A DNA stretch of 64,000 nt from JBCCIM01 sp965263205 (GTDB taxonomy: Bacteria; Bacteroidota; Rhodothermia; Rhodothermales; JAHQVL01). Of this stretch, positions 28,914 to 37,120 are shown one piece after another. Position 1 is the first letter of the stretch; the number at the start of each line of letters is the position of its first letter. Location: assembly GCA_965263205.1 (NCBI GenBank), contig CBDHHF010000011.1:310001-374000 (forward strand), in the 5' to 3' direction. The translations under genes were made by a program, and so were the position numbers. Under the pieces are notes generated by a model. It ran no database searches. It was not told the origin of the DNA and saw only the letters and a program-made list of their open reading frames with translations.

Positions 28914-29135
28914 ATGGTATCATTTTGTAAACGTCATCCCTCCATTGATTCCGCGAATAAAATGCCTCCTCAGACAGAAAAAATGACGAATCACACGATC
29001 GTTCCCACACCTGCAAATCGAATCCCGAGTATCGAATACGCAGACCTGCTCAACGGGCTGCTGGTGATGGGGTCTTCGATTGGGTTTTGCCTATTATTTT
29101 GGGCAATTGTGATCCGGTTATTTACGCTGTTATAG
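28914..29135 (+). CDS. Small single-span membrane protein, hypothetical
   Basis: 73 residues (or 50 if the ATG at 28983 is used). The C-terminal SSIGFCLLFWAIVIRLFTLL is one strong membrane segment, preceded by a short polar region. No family is recognised. The frame is open from 28914 to 29135 and no competing gene is seen on either strand. A strong hairpin terminator lies 107 bp downstream, which supports a transcribed unit. Confidence 0.4.
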   Translation: MVSFCKRHPSIDSANKMPPQTEKMTNHTIVPTPANRIPSIEYADLLNGLLVMGSSIGFCLLFWAIVIRLFTLL

Positions 29136-29242
29136 AAAAATAAAATTTCGCATCAGCTGCGAGTGCGTTTCTGCAAGCAAGCCTATTCCCCGGTATCGCA
29201 GCACGACCAACAATAGCTCCTGATGGTCTCTAAAAGGGTGCA

Positions 29243-29286
29243 CGCGCGCAATGTCTGATCTGTAGACATTGCGCGCGCTTTCTTTT
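29243..29286 (+). terminator. Hairpin terminator with a 14-bp GC-rich stem
   Basis: CGCGCGCAATGTCT pairs perfectly with AGACATTGCGCGCG across a 7-nt loop (29257-29263), followed by CTTTCTTTT. Confidence 0.8.
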
Positions 29287-29328
29287 GGGCAATCCCCTTT
29301 ATTTGGTAGTTTTTTTCTGAAATGGGGG

Positions 29329-29365
29329 ATTATTGGCCAATAATATTAAGCATTTGCTTAATATT
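29329..29365. promoter_or_regulatory. Adjacent palindromes, possible operator
   Basis: ATTATTGGCCAATAAT is a perfect 16-bp palindrome. It overlaps a second inverted repeat, AATATTAAGC/GCTTAATATT with a 4-nt loop. The site is AT-rich and lies in a gene-free gap, so it could be a regulator-binding site; no regulator gene is adjacent. Confidence 0.4.
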
Positions 29366-29756
29366 TGGTTAGAAAGTCCAAGATTCCGTGAAAAGGGAGT
29401 ATTTCTGGTTGATTAATGTGTTAGGTAAAAAGTATCCTTGGGCAGTTTCGTGCTGTATGGGGTCGCAACGTGGGTCGGCGACCAGTATGGTGCGAGGCTT
29501 AAAGCCGGGGTACTTTGTGCCTCGGCTGATTTTGTTTTAGCGATTTTTATTACGGCAAAACGATTGCTGTTACAGCTGATTGGCTGCGCATCCATGTGAT
29601 GTGACAGGGGGCATCAAAGGGAATGAGGAAGGCCCGATTTGTGAAAAGAGAAAGTAATCGACGGGAACCTTTCATAAATCTATGGCGAAATGTTGTATTA
29701 TGCAGGCATCCTGCATGTACAGTACATCAACGAAATTTAAGGCAAGAGGTATCTGC

Positions 29757-30023
29757 GTGGCCAAGCAACGTAGAGGAATGTTAATCAAGAACACCAACAC
29801 ACGTGCGGTTGATATTGAGATGAAGACCAGACCGCTGCGGTTGAATCCTGGTGAAGAGAAGCTCATCACTGCTGATGAAGTACGGGATGCCGCGCTGCGC
29901 GAGAAGCTGCAGGTGCGGGCAATTAGTATAGTTCGTCCGTCTACCGAAATGGAAGAGGATGAACTGATGAAGCTGATCGAAGAGGAAAGAGCGCGTCAGG
30001 CAACTGAAGCTGAGGAAGAATAG
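29757..30023 (+). CDS. Small acidic-tailed protein, hypothetical
   Basis: 88 residues if started at the GTG at 29757, which has AAGAGG 7 nt upstream; the alternative ATG at 29682 adds 25 Cys-rich residues that look untranslated. The protein begins MAKQRRGMLIKNTNTRAVDI and continues LRLNPGEEKLITADEVRDAALREKLQVRAISIVRP, a small beta-rich fold followed by a Glu-rich tail (EEERARQATEAEEE). No family is recognised with confidence. It is 42 bp upstream of the queuosine mannosyltransferase homologue, so the two may be co-transcribed. Confidence 0.6.
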   Translation: MAKQRRGMLIKNTNTRAVDIEMKTRPLRLNPGEEKLITADEVRDAALREKLQVRAISIVRPSTEMEEDELMKLIEEERARQATEAEEE

Positions 30024-30065
30024 GTCTTTGATCCGGTAGCGAATAAACTTCAATTTCCCCCTTTA

Positions 30066-31205
30066 ATGAAGGTATTAGCCTTAGAGCCCTGGTACGGAGG
30101 GTCGCATCGAAATTTTCTGGATGGTCTCAAAAAACACAGTCAGCACGATGTGCACACCATCACGATGTCGGCTCGTTTTTGGAAGTGGCGTATGCATGGT
30201 GGTGCCGTTACGATGGCCCGGAAAGTCAACGACTGGGTTGCTGAGGGCAACAAGCCTGATGTGATTCTTGCGTCGGATATGGTCAACGTGCCGGCATTTC
30301 TTTCGCTATGCCGGCCTGCTCTTTCTGATGTGCCGGTCATTCTCTACCTGCACGAAAATCAGCTGACCTATCCCTTAAAAGAAGGCCGCACACGCGATTA
30401 CACCTACGCTTACATCAATTACCTTTCGTGCCTGGCTGCTGACGCCATCGTTTTTAATTCCCGCTTCCATCACGACGAGTTTCTGGATGCACTGCCTGTG
30501 CTGCTCCGAGCATTTCCAGATTATAACCATCTCCATAGTGTGCAAAAAATAAGAGAGCGGAGCTCTGTGCTGCATCTGGGGATGGATTTGAATGCGCATA
30601 ACCAGCATGCGCAGCGTGCCACACCACGCACACGCGGTCAGTTGATGGATACACCGGTTGTGCTTTGGAACCAGCGTTGGGAGTACGACAAAAACCCTGA
30701 AGCCTTTTTTCGTCTGATGAATCGGCTCGACGATGCCGGCTGTTCTTTCAGGCTCATCCTTGCCGGCGAGCACTTTGAAGAGCAACCCTACGAGTTTGAG
30801 CGCGCATTTGAGCGGTATGCCGAGCGGATTCTACACTACGGATATGCAGAAGACTTTGAAGAGTATTCCTCTCTGCTGCACCGTGCGGACATTATTGTTT
30901 CCACTGCCATCCATGAGTTTTTTGGAATTGCAGTGATGGAGGCCATTTACTGCGGTTGCCATCCCTTGTTACCCAACCGGCTCAGCTATCCTGAACTGAT
31001 TCCGGAAATGCTTCATCGTCCGTTGCTGCACGCACCCACGTTGTACGAAGACGACGAAGCGCTCTTCAAAACGATGTACAAAATCCTCAAGCAAGAGGAG
31101 AAGCCCCTTCCCGTTGAATCGCTGCGCGAAGTAGGAAAGCATCTCGATTGGCGCCGGCATGTTCGGCATTACGATGAACTATTTGAACGCGTTGCCAGAA
31201 AATAG
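30066..31205 (+). CDS. tRNA-queuosine alpha-mannosyltransferase-like glycosyltransferase
   Basis: 379 residues. The N-terminal motif MKVLALEPWYGGSHRNFLDGL and MSARFWKWRMHGGAVTMA define the DUF3524 domain of the QTMAN/GTDC1 family, which adds mannose to queuosine in tRNA-Asp. The C-terminal half is a GT4-type domain (NQRWEYDKNPEAFF, then the conserved EFFGIAVMEAIYCGC donor-binding region). It is a cytoplasmic protein with no membrane segment. The ATG at 30066 is the natural start. No queuosine synthesis gene (tgt, queA, queG) is in the window, so the link is by family only. Confidence 0.87.
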   Translation: MKVLALEPWYGGSHRNFLDGLKKHSQHDVHTITMSARFWKWRMHGGAVTMARKVNDWVAEGNKPDVILASDMVNVPAFLSLCRPALSDVPVILYLHENQLTYPLKEGRTRDYTYAYINYLSCLAADAIVFNSRFHHDEFLDALPVLLRAFPDYNHLHSVQKIRERSSVLHLGMDLNAHNQHAQRATPRTRGQLMDTPVVLWNQRWEYDKNPEAFFRLMNRLDDAGCSFRLILAGEHFEEQPYEFERAFERYAERILHYGYAEDFEEYSSLLHRADIIVSTAIHEFFGIAVMEAIYCGCHPLLPNRLSYPELIPEMLHRPLLHAPTLYEDDEALFKTMYKILKQEEKPLPVESLREVGKHLDWRRHVRHYDELFERVARK

Positions 31206-31529
31206 CTGACTCAATCGCTCAATTTGCACGAAAGAGGCATACAGGCACGTCATTTGATAGCCGTCGATGAATAAACGGGTAAAGACACGTTTGTTACCGT
31301 AGGTGCTTTATACCGTGATGAATAAGGGGATAGACTGAGATCCACAGCCCTTACTGAAGATAATTAGGTCTTGGCCGATATGGCCGGGGTCCCGGTGCAA
31401 CAAATCAGCATATATGCACTGAGGAAGGTGGATTTTATTGTCTTACCCCAGGTGAGTGGCTCATTTCTTTTTATCAGCGTGGCATCTACATGATGCCTCC
31501 CGAGTCATTAAAAGAACTGCAGATTATTG
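31206..31529. other. Gap of about 320 bp
   Basis: No gene is seen. An imperfect direct repeat lies at 31261-31279 and 31313-31329 (shared core GATGAATAA). GGCC/GGCC inverted repeats occur near 31375-31386. No riboswitch or RNA gene was recognised. Confidence 0.4.
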
Positions 31530-32792
31530 ATGGCAGCGTTAAAAAACAGCATTTTGATGCTGGTGGAAAACAATTCCTATCCCGGTGATACCCGGGTTCG
31601 GAGAGAGGCACTGGCGCTTGTTGAGGCGGGATTCCATGTGACAGTTATTGCACCTCGCGGGTTGGGGCAGCCAAAACGTGATGTAGTGGATGATGTGCAC
31701 GTTTACCGCTATCCCGAACCTACGGAGCGCGATTCGTTCTGGGGATTTGTGTGGGAATTTCTGTATTCCACAATTGCCGCGTTCATCGTTTCGTTTTCTG
31801 TGTGGCGTAAAGAAGGATTTGATGTAATCCACGCGCACAATCCGCCAGATACACTCTTTGCCATTGGGCTATTTTATAAGCTCTTCGGAAAGAAATTTGT
31901 ATTCGATCATCACGATCTGGCGCCGGAGCTTTACATGGCACGGACTGGTGGCAACGGCAGCAAGCTTGTTTACAATGTGCTGCGATTGCTCGAAAAATGG
32001 TCGTTTCTGACGGCAGATTTGGTTATTGCCACCAACGAATCGTACAAAAAAATTGCGCTTACGCGGGGAGGAGTCGACGCGTCAAAAGTACGTATTGTGC
32101 GCAACGGTCCACCGCTTAGCTTCCTGGATTATGCACAGCCTTATCCAGAATTGGTCAATATGCCCAAGTCCATTTTTGGTTATGCCGGCTCTATCGGCAT
32201 CCAGGACGGGCTCGACTATTTCATTAAAGCGCTCCATCACCTCAAAACCGAACTGAATCGCGACGATTTTCTCGCGATCATCATGGGAGATGGTGACGAT
32301 GTGCCGCGGATTAAAGCAATGACGCGCGAGTACGGCCTGGAAGACCACGTACAATTCACGGGATGGCTCAAAAAAGAGAAACTGATGCGGTATCTGACAT
32401 CGATTGATATCGGTGTGGATCCCGATCCTTCAAACGATTTCAATGACAAGTGCACAATGATCAAAATGACGGAGTACATGGCGTTCTCCAAGCCGATTAT
32501 TGCATTTGATTTGCCTGAGCACCGGTACACATCAGCTGAGGCTGCGATGTATGTACCCGACAATGATACCCAAAAGTTTGGTCAGGCTCTGGCGCTTCTG
32601 ATGGACGATGAGCAGCAGCGCGAAGAAATGGGGCGGATTGGCCGGCAGCGCGTCGAGCAGTCCATCGCATGGGAGTACTCCGTTCCCAAGCTGGTAGACG
32701 CCTACATCAGTGTACTGGGATACAAATCTGCCAAAATGCCTGCATTGGTGAAGCCTGAACTGGTGAATGAGGCCAAAGTGCAGGGTGCATAA
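31530..32792 (+). CDS. Glycosyltransferase family 4 protein (WbuB-like)
   Basis: 420 residues from the ATG at 31530. The N-terminal domain has NNSYPGDTRVRREALALVEAGF and DVIHAHNPPDTLFAIG, the acceptor half of GT-B enzymes. The C-terminal half includes FGYAGSIGIQDGLDYFIKAL, FTGWLKKEKLMRYL and KMTEYMAFSKPIIAFDLPEHR, the nucleotide-sugar side. It resembles the WbuB group, which builds O-antigen or exopolysaccharide. The first 13 residues suggest a membrane-near start. The short conserved linker to the next gene is a strong hairpin terminator, so it is the last gene of its transcript. Confidence 0.9.
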   Translation: MAALKNSILMLVENNSYPGDTRVRREALALVEAGFHVTVIAPRGLGQPKRDVVDDVHVYRYPEPTERDSFWGFVWEFLYSTIAAFIVSFSVWRKEGFDVIHAHNPPDTLFAIGLFYKLFGKKFVFDHHDLAPELYMARTGGNGSKLVYNVLRLLEKWSFLTADLVIATNESYKKIALTRGGVDASKVRIVRNGPPLSFLDYAQPYPELVNMPKSIFGYAGSIGIQDGLDYFIKALHHLKTELNRDDFLAIIMGDGDDVPRIKAMTREYGLEDHVQFTGWLKKEKLMRYLTSIDIGVDPDPSNDFNDKCTMIKMTEYMAFSKPIIAFDLPEHRYTSAEAAMYVPDNDTQKFGQALALLMDDEQQREEMGRIGRQRVEQSIAWEYSVPKLVDAYISVLGYKSAKMPALVKPELVNEAKVQGA

Positions 32793-32823
32793 GTGCCTCG
32801 GGTACATAGAAATGCATTAAATT

Positions 32824-32858
32824 AAAAAGGGAGTGCTGGATGACAGCACTCCCTTTTT
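32824..32858. terminator. Perfect bidirectional hairpin terminator
   Basis: A 15-bp stem AAAAAGGGAGTGCTG/CAGCACTCCCTTTTT with the 5-nt loop GATGA, between convergent genes. Confidence 0.93.
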
Positions 32859-32892
32859 GGTTGCAATAAATTAGTTGCAATAAAGTGGTTGC

Positions 32893-34134
32893 TTACATGT
32901 TTTCAACCATAGCGTTGCCAAATTCGCTACACTTGAGCAGCGTGGCGTCTTCCATCAATCGCTCAAAGTCGTACGTAACACGCTTCTGGCTGATTGTTTT
33001 TTCAAGTGCTGCAATAATCAGGTCGGCTGCTTCTTTCCAGCCCATGTAGCGCAGCATCATTTCGCCCGAGAGGATTACCGAGCCCGGGTTTACTTTGTCC
33101 TGGCCGGCATACTTCGGTGCCGTACCGTGTGTGGCCTCAAAGATGGCCAGGCCATTATCGTAGTTGATATTTGCCCCTGGTGCGATGCCGATGCCACCAA
33201 CCTGTGCTGCAAGCGCATCCGAAATGTAATCACCGTTCAAGTTCATGGTAGCGATCACGCTGTATTCTGCCGGGCGCGTAAGAATCTGCTGCAGGAAGGC
33301 ATCAGCAATAACATCTTTGATGATGATACCATTAGGCAGTTTGCACCATGGGCCTTCGCCAATCACTTCAGCGCCAAACTCTTCTTTTGCAATCTGGTAT
33401 CCCCAGTCGCGGAAGCCACCCTCAGTGAACTTCATGATGTTGCCTTTGTGCACCAGGGTAACGCTTGGCAGGCCTTCTGCGATGGCATACTTGATCGCTG
33501 AGCGCACCAGGCGGTACGTGCCTTCTTTCGAAATCGGCTTGATGCCAATGCCACTGGTTTCAGGGAAACGGATAGAGGTAACGCCCATTTCTTCCTGAAG
33601 GAATTTGATCAGTTTTGCGTTGTCAGCTGAGCCATGTTCGTACTCAATGCCTGCATAGATGTCTTCCGAGTTTTCGCGGAAGATGACCATATTCACTTTC
33701 TCTGGCGCTCGAACAGGGGAGGGGACGCCGCTGAAATACTGTACCGGGCGAACGCAGGCAAAGAGGTCCAGTTTTTGGCGCAGGGCTACATTGAGCGAAC
33801 GGATGCCACCGCCAACGGGCGTCGTGAGGGGGCCTTTGATAGAAACCAGGTGATGACGGATCGCATCGAGGGTGTCGTTAGGCAGCCATTCGTCGTATTT
33901 GGCAAACGCCTTTTCGCCGGCATACACCTCAAACCAGGAGATTTTGCGTGCACCATCGTACGCTTTTGCAACGGCAGAATCAAAAACATGCTGGGCAGCG
34001 CGCCAGATGTCAGGACCAATCCCGTCTCCTTCAATAAAAGGCACAATAGGATTGTCTGGTACAACCAGGTTGCCATCTTCCATGGTGATGGTCGCTCCGT
34101 CTGTCGGCGTAACTAATTTTGTGTAATCAGGCAT
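32893..34134 (-). CDS. icd: Isocitrate dehydrogenase (NADP+)
   Basis: 413 residues, the normal length of prokaryotic NADP-dependent IDH. Seen are the substrate-binding GGIRSLNVALRQ (its Ser is the AceK target in E. coli), KISWFEVYAGEKAF, FRENSEDIYAGIEYE, the metal-ligand region ATMNLNGDYISDAL and the cofactor region ATHGTAPKYAGQDKVNPGSV, where Lys and Tyr favour NADP over NAD. It oxidises isocitrate to 2-oxoglutarate in the TCA cycle. No aceK is present. It is a single-gene unit, convergent with the WbuB-like gene through a perfect terminator. Confidence 0.97.
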   Translation of the reverse strand: MPDYTKLVTPTDGATITMEDGNLVVPDNPIVPFIEGDGIGPDIWRAAQHVFDSAVAKAYDGARKISWFEVYAGEKAFAKYDEWLPNDTLDAIRHHLVSIKGPLTTPVGGGIRSLNVALRQKLDLFACVRPVQYFSGVPSPVRAPEKVNMVIFRENSEDIYAGIEYEHGSADNAKLIKFLQEEMGVTSIRFPETSGIGIKPISKEGTYRLVRSAIKYAIAEGLPSVTLVHKGNIMKFTEGGFRDWGYQIAKEEFGAEVIGEGPWCKLPNGIIIKDVIADAFLQQILTRPAEYSVIATMNLNGDYISDALAAQVGGIGIAPGANINYDNGLAIFEATHGTAPKYAGQDKVNPGSVILSGEMMLRYMGWKEAADLIIAALEKTISQKRVTYDFERLMEDATLLKCSEFGNAMVENM

Positions 34135-34454
34135 TGCAAAAGCTAGCTTTAGGGTAATGGGTATAAAAATCGATTAATCGCCTTCAGATAGTTAAGGAGG
34201 GGCAAAAACGTTCCGGATCGAATCGCTTTTTTGCGCTAAATTTGCGAAAAAGCCCCGCTGATCCCAATGGATCGCTCATCGAAAACACAATGACAGGCTG
34301 TAGTAGTGCGAAAAATCAGGGATTACAAAAGCACTGTTGAGGGGGGGGGGCTTTAAGTTTATGATGGAAGATGAAAGACCAAGGCCCAAAAACCTTTAAC
34401 CTGCAACTTCAACCGAAAATACATCAATCCCCGCCAGGATTTGTGTTTTTGCAC
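34135..34454. other. Gap of about 320 bp with a G10 run and a dispersed repeat
   Basis: A run of ten G lies at 34341-34350. At 34380-34454, directly after the minus-strand glycosyltransferase stop, lies a second copy of the element also seen after the polymerase gene; its hairpin is AATCC/GGATT around CCGCCA. No gene is supported. Confidence 0.5.
34380..34454. repeat. Dispersed 3'-end element, copy 2
   Basis: On the minus strand it reads like the copy at 24571-24641: a short hairpin around CTGGCG right after the stop codon, then a TGTATTTTCGGTTGAAG block and a GTTGCA(A/G)GTT block. Confidence 0.55.
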
Positions 34455-35183
34455 TCACAGCTTTCTGAAAACATCTCTGAGGCGCAACTCCCATACTTTG
34501 TGCATGGCTTCCCACACAATTTTTTTGCTCATTTTCGATTGCCCTTCGGTTCGTTCGGTAAATACAATAGGGACTTCGGTGAGCCGATAGCCTTTGCGCC
34601 AGGCGCGGTACTTCATTTCAATCTGAAACGAGTAGCCGTTGGATTTTACACGGTGTAAGTCGATGGCTTCGAGTACGCGGCGGTGATAGCACTTGAAGCC
34701 GGCCGTTACGTCGTGCACGGGAAGCCGGGTGATGGCGCGTGTGTAAATGCCTGCGCCGTACGAAAGAATGAGCCGGCTGAGAGGCCAGTTCATCACGCGC
34801 ACGCCATTGATGTAGCGTGAGCCCACAGCTAAATCTGCTGTATCGTTTTTGACGGGTGCTATCAGTTGGGGTAGATCAGCCGGATTATGCGAGAAATCAG
34901 CGTCCATCTCACAAATAAAATCAAAGTTGTTTTCCAACGCGTAACGGAAGCCGGCCAGATATGCCGTGCCCAGCCCCAATTTACTTTCACGTTCGAGAAT
35001 GTCGATTTTATCGGGATATTTGCGCCGCATGTCATGGACAAGCTCAGCTGTGCCATCCGACGATCCGTCATCAATGACCAGCATGGCGATGTCTTCATCC
35101 AGGCTCAGGACAGCCTGAATGACAAGTAAAATATTAGCAGCTTCGTTGTAGGTGGGAATCAGCACCAGGGATCGACCTGTCAT
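34455..35183 (-). CDS. Polyprenol-phosphate mannosyltransferase-like GT2 (Dpm1-like)
   Basis: 242 residues from the ATG at 35183, with GAGG 8 nt upstream; a start at 35246 would add 21 residues before the fold. It is a soluble GT2 (GT-A) enzyme: LVLIPTYNEAANI, VIDDGSSDGT, CEMDADFSHNP (DxD metal site) and VGSRYINGVRVMNW. The size and lack of C-terminal membrane spans match polyprenol monophosphomannose synthase. It probably makes a lipid-linked sugar that GT-C-type membrane transferases use; such proteins are encoded at 55-62 kb. The SKMSKKIVWEAM segment is typical of the family. Confidence 0.9.
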   Translation of the reverse strand: MTGRSLVLIPTYNEAANILLVIQAVLSLDEDIAMLVIDDGSSDGTAELVHDMRRKYPDKIDILERESKLGLGTAYLAGFRYALENNFDFICEMDADFSHNPADLPQLIAPVKNDTADLAVGSRYINGVRVMNWPLSRLILSYGAGIYTRAITRLPVHDVTAGFKCYHRRVLEAIDLHRVKSNGYSFQIEMKYRAWRKGYRLTEVPIVFTERTEGQSKMSKKIVWEAMHKVWELRLRDVFRKL

Positions 35184-35534
35184 GCCCGCAACCTCAATAA
35201 TTTCCTTTTCTAAACCGCTTGCTGACAGTATGCAAGCCGGCTGCATAGTACCGCAATGATCAAAAGCACGCTGCGATGGGGGGTATACACCCTTGGTGGT
35301 TATACAACAGCGCCTGATGAATTAAGTGCCTGTAATCCAGACGAAAGACGATAGTTGAGGTGGTGAATGGCCTCTAACCTTGCAACGGGTGGTACCGTGT
35401 AACGTGTTGCAACAGGTCATGAAAGATACACCGGTTGCATCATAAACTGCAAAAAGGATTTGCGGTGGAGCCTGGGATAAGAAAGAAGTGCTGGTGGCTT
35501 AATGTGGTAACGTTTGAATCAAATAGAACCTGGG

Positions 35535-35816
35535 TTATTGTTGGAGGCTGGGTAATTGTTCGCGCAGGAAGGACATGGTGTGTTCAGCAAGGTCTGCCGG
35601 TACATCAATCTTTCCATCCGTAGCAACCATTTCTACCGTTTTTTTGTATTGCTCGAGGAAAGGCACACAGCAGGGACACATTTTTATGTGCTCTTCGAAT
35701 TGCGCTCTTGTTTCCTCGTTAAGCCGTTCTTCCACGTAATCAAGAATAAACTCGTTGATTTCCTCGCACGTTAACGAAGGCCGGAAATAGCGTCGTATTT
35801 TGTGGATTATGTTCAT
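35535..35816 (-). CDS. Zinc-finger anti-sigma factor
   Basis: 93 residues. LTCEEINEFILDYVEERLNEETRAQFEEH followed by CPCC is the zinc-binding anti-sigma (ZAS, zf-HC2-like) motif: Cys, His and a Cys pair with conserved spacing. No membrane span is present, so it is a soluble regulator. It starts 31 bp after the sigma factor gene ends, in the usual sigma/anti-sigma operon order. It should hold the ECF sigma factor inactive until a redox or metal signal releases it. Confidence 0.88.
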   Translation of the reverse strand: MNIIHKIRRYFRPSLTCEEINEFILDYVEERLNEETRAQFEEHIKMCPCCVPFLEQYKKTVEMVATDGKIDVPADLAEHTMSFLREQLPSLQQ

Positions 35817-35847
35817 AGGGTTAGCAAATAGAAATTCCAGTCATCGA

Positions 35848-36441
35848 CTAACGAAAGTACTGGTCAAGTAGACTGCGTAGTGCCTGGCGGGCTCGGTGGA
35901 GTCGCACGCGCACGGCGCCTTCACTTATGTTCAACGTTTGTGCTACTTCAGTTGTTGATAGTTCTTCGATGTCTCTTAAGGTCAATACGGTCCGGTAATC
36001 AACCGGCAACTCAGCAATAGCAGAATGAACCAACGCTTTGCGTTCCGACCGCTCTGCCATTTTTTGGGGATTCCAGGCTTCCGGGCTTTCTGTAAACATG
36101 CCCCCCGTGTAGCTGGGTTGCAAACGATCGATCTTGTCCTCTTCTAATGCGTCAAAACGCTTCATTTTACGCAACGAAGCGCGTGCTAGATTGAGGCCAA
36201 TGGCATACAGCCAGGTTGAAAATTTGGATTCACGCCGGAACGTGTCAAGCCGTTTATAAGCCTGTAGATACGTTTCCTGCATGACACTCCGTGCTTCATC
36301 TTCATCCTGCACGATGCGCATGATCATACGAAAGAGCCTGGGGCTTTCCTGCTGGACAATCCGCTCGAAAGCAATGGGATCTCCATTTAAAAGCGCATCC
36401 AGATCTATGTCACCTGAAGTATCTTTAGGTTGGACTGGCAT
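35848..36441 (-). CDS. RNA polymerase ECF sigma factor
   Basis: 197 residues. Region 2 is RMIMRIVQDEDEARSVMQETYLQAYKRLDTFRRESKFSTWLYAIGLNLA, and region 4 is LPVDYRTVLTLRDIEELSTTEVAQTLNISEGAVRVRLHRARQALR. A linker of about 25 residues separates them. This is a group 4 (ECF) sigma-70 factor, similar to those paired with ZAS anti-sigma factors. It is upstream of its anti-sigma gene. The 680-bp gap before the start codon holds its promoter; no autoregulatory site could be assigned. Confidence 0.93.
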   Translation of the reverse strand: MPVQPKDTSGDIDLDALLNGDPIAFERIVQQESPRLFRMIMRIVQDEDEARSVMQETYLQAYKRLDTFRRESKFSTWLYAIGLNLARASLRKMKRFDALEEDKIDRLQPSYTGGMFTESPEAWNPQKMAERSERKALVHSAIAELPVDYRTVLTLRDIEELSTTEVAQTLNISEGAVRVRLHRARQALRSLLDQYFR

Positions 36442-37120
36442 GCTTTAGGAATTTAGTGCGTGCGTTACCAAGAGTGTTACAGCCTTTCAAATACAATTTT
36501 TATTTGCAATGAGCATACAAAACTAGTCATTTCCAATCCTGTTTCGATAAAACCGATTACTGAGCCAACGGGTTTATCAAAAATTCGTGAGTGCTACGAA
36601 GCATTGGGATCTAATTTGGTGCATGCCCCTTCAATCGGAGCAAATTGTTAAAATAATGAAAAATGTGTCCTTCGCCGGCAAGAAGTTCACACGTTACTCA
36701 AGAACTTCTTATGTAAGAATCGAATTTTAAGAGGCGGATTTCATAAATTGATATGCTGAATGAAATTTCGGCCTAGCCTTTTGGCTCCTGGAACGAGGCG
36801 TATAGCGCCCAGGCACATGGTTGAGAAAGAGAGTGGTTGGAGAAGAGAGGAACGGTTACCCCGCCGGTTCGGACATGGCTGCTTTCAGGTGGTCAGCACT
36901 GGCAATACAGACTTCGGTGCGTGTCGCCTGATGGTACTGTCTTACGGCACTGTAATGTGACGAAAAGCAAACGCGCAGAATGTGCGCATCTTTCGCATGC
37001 AATTTGCGGCGATGCGAATGAAAGATGAACGGCGTCTTTTTGGAAGTCAATAACGCTTTTAACGTATAAATTCTTCTGCGTGAAGACGAGATAGGATTTC
37101 TAATTCACATACTAATTCTA
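36442..37120. other. Gap of about 680 bp between the sigma factor and pdh genes
   Basis: No convincing gene on either strand; short frames at 36760-36960 and 36856-37050 overlap each other and resemble nothing known. It contains the divergent promoters of the sigma-factor and pdh operons and an inverted repeat at 36680-36710. No tRNA or riboswitch was recognised. Confidence 0.5.
36680..36710. promoter_or_regulatory. Inverted repeat, possible regulator site
   Basis: AAGAAGTTC and GAACTTCTT form a perfect 9-bp inverted repeat with a 13-nt spacer, in the gap between divergent units. There is no T run, so a terminator is less likely than a binding site. Confidence 0.45.

Larger units (their letters stand above)
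29136..29756. other. Gene-poor gap of about 620 bp
   Basis: It holds a strong hairpin terminator (29243-29286), then a palindromic AT-rich site (29329-29365). Short open frames on the minus strand between 29405 and 29600 lack any gene-like feature. No RNA gene was recognised. Confidence 0.5.

Noticed and set aside
29413..29595. 60-codon minus-strand frame
   Set aside because: Low gene-likeness and no neighbours on that strand.
31206..31529. Possible riboswitch or tRNA in the leader of the WbuB-like gene
   Set aside because: No cloverleaf and no known aptamer core was recognised; only a short direct repeat was seen.
36760..37050. Short frames before pdhA
   Set aside because: They overlap one another on both strands and resemble nothing known.
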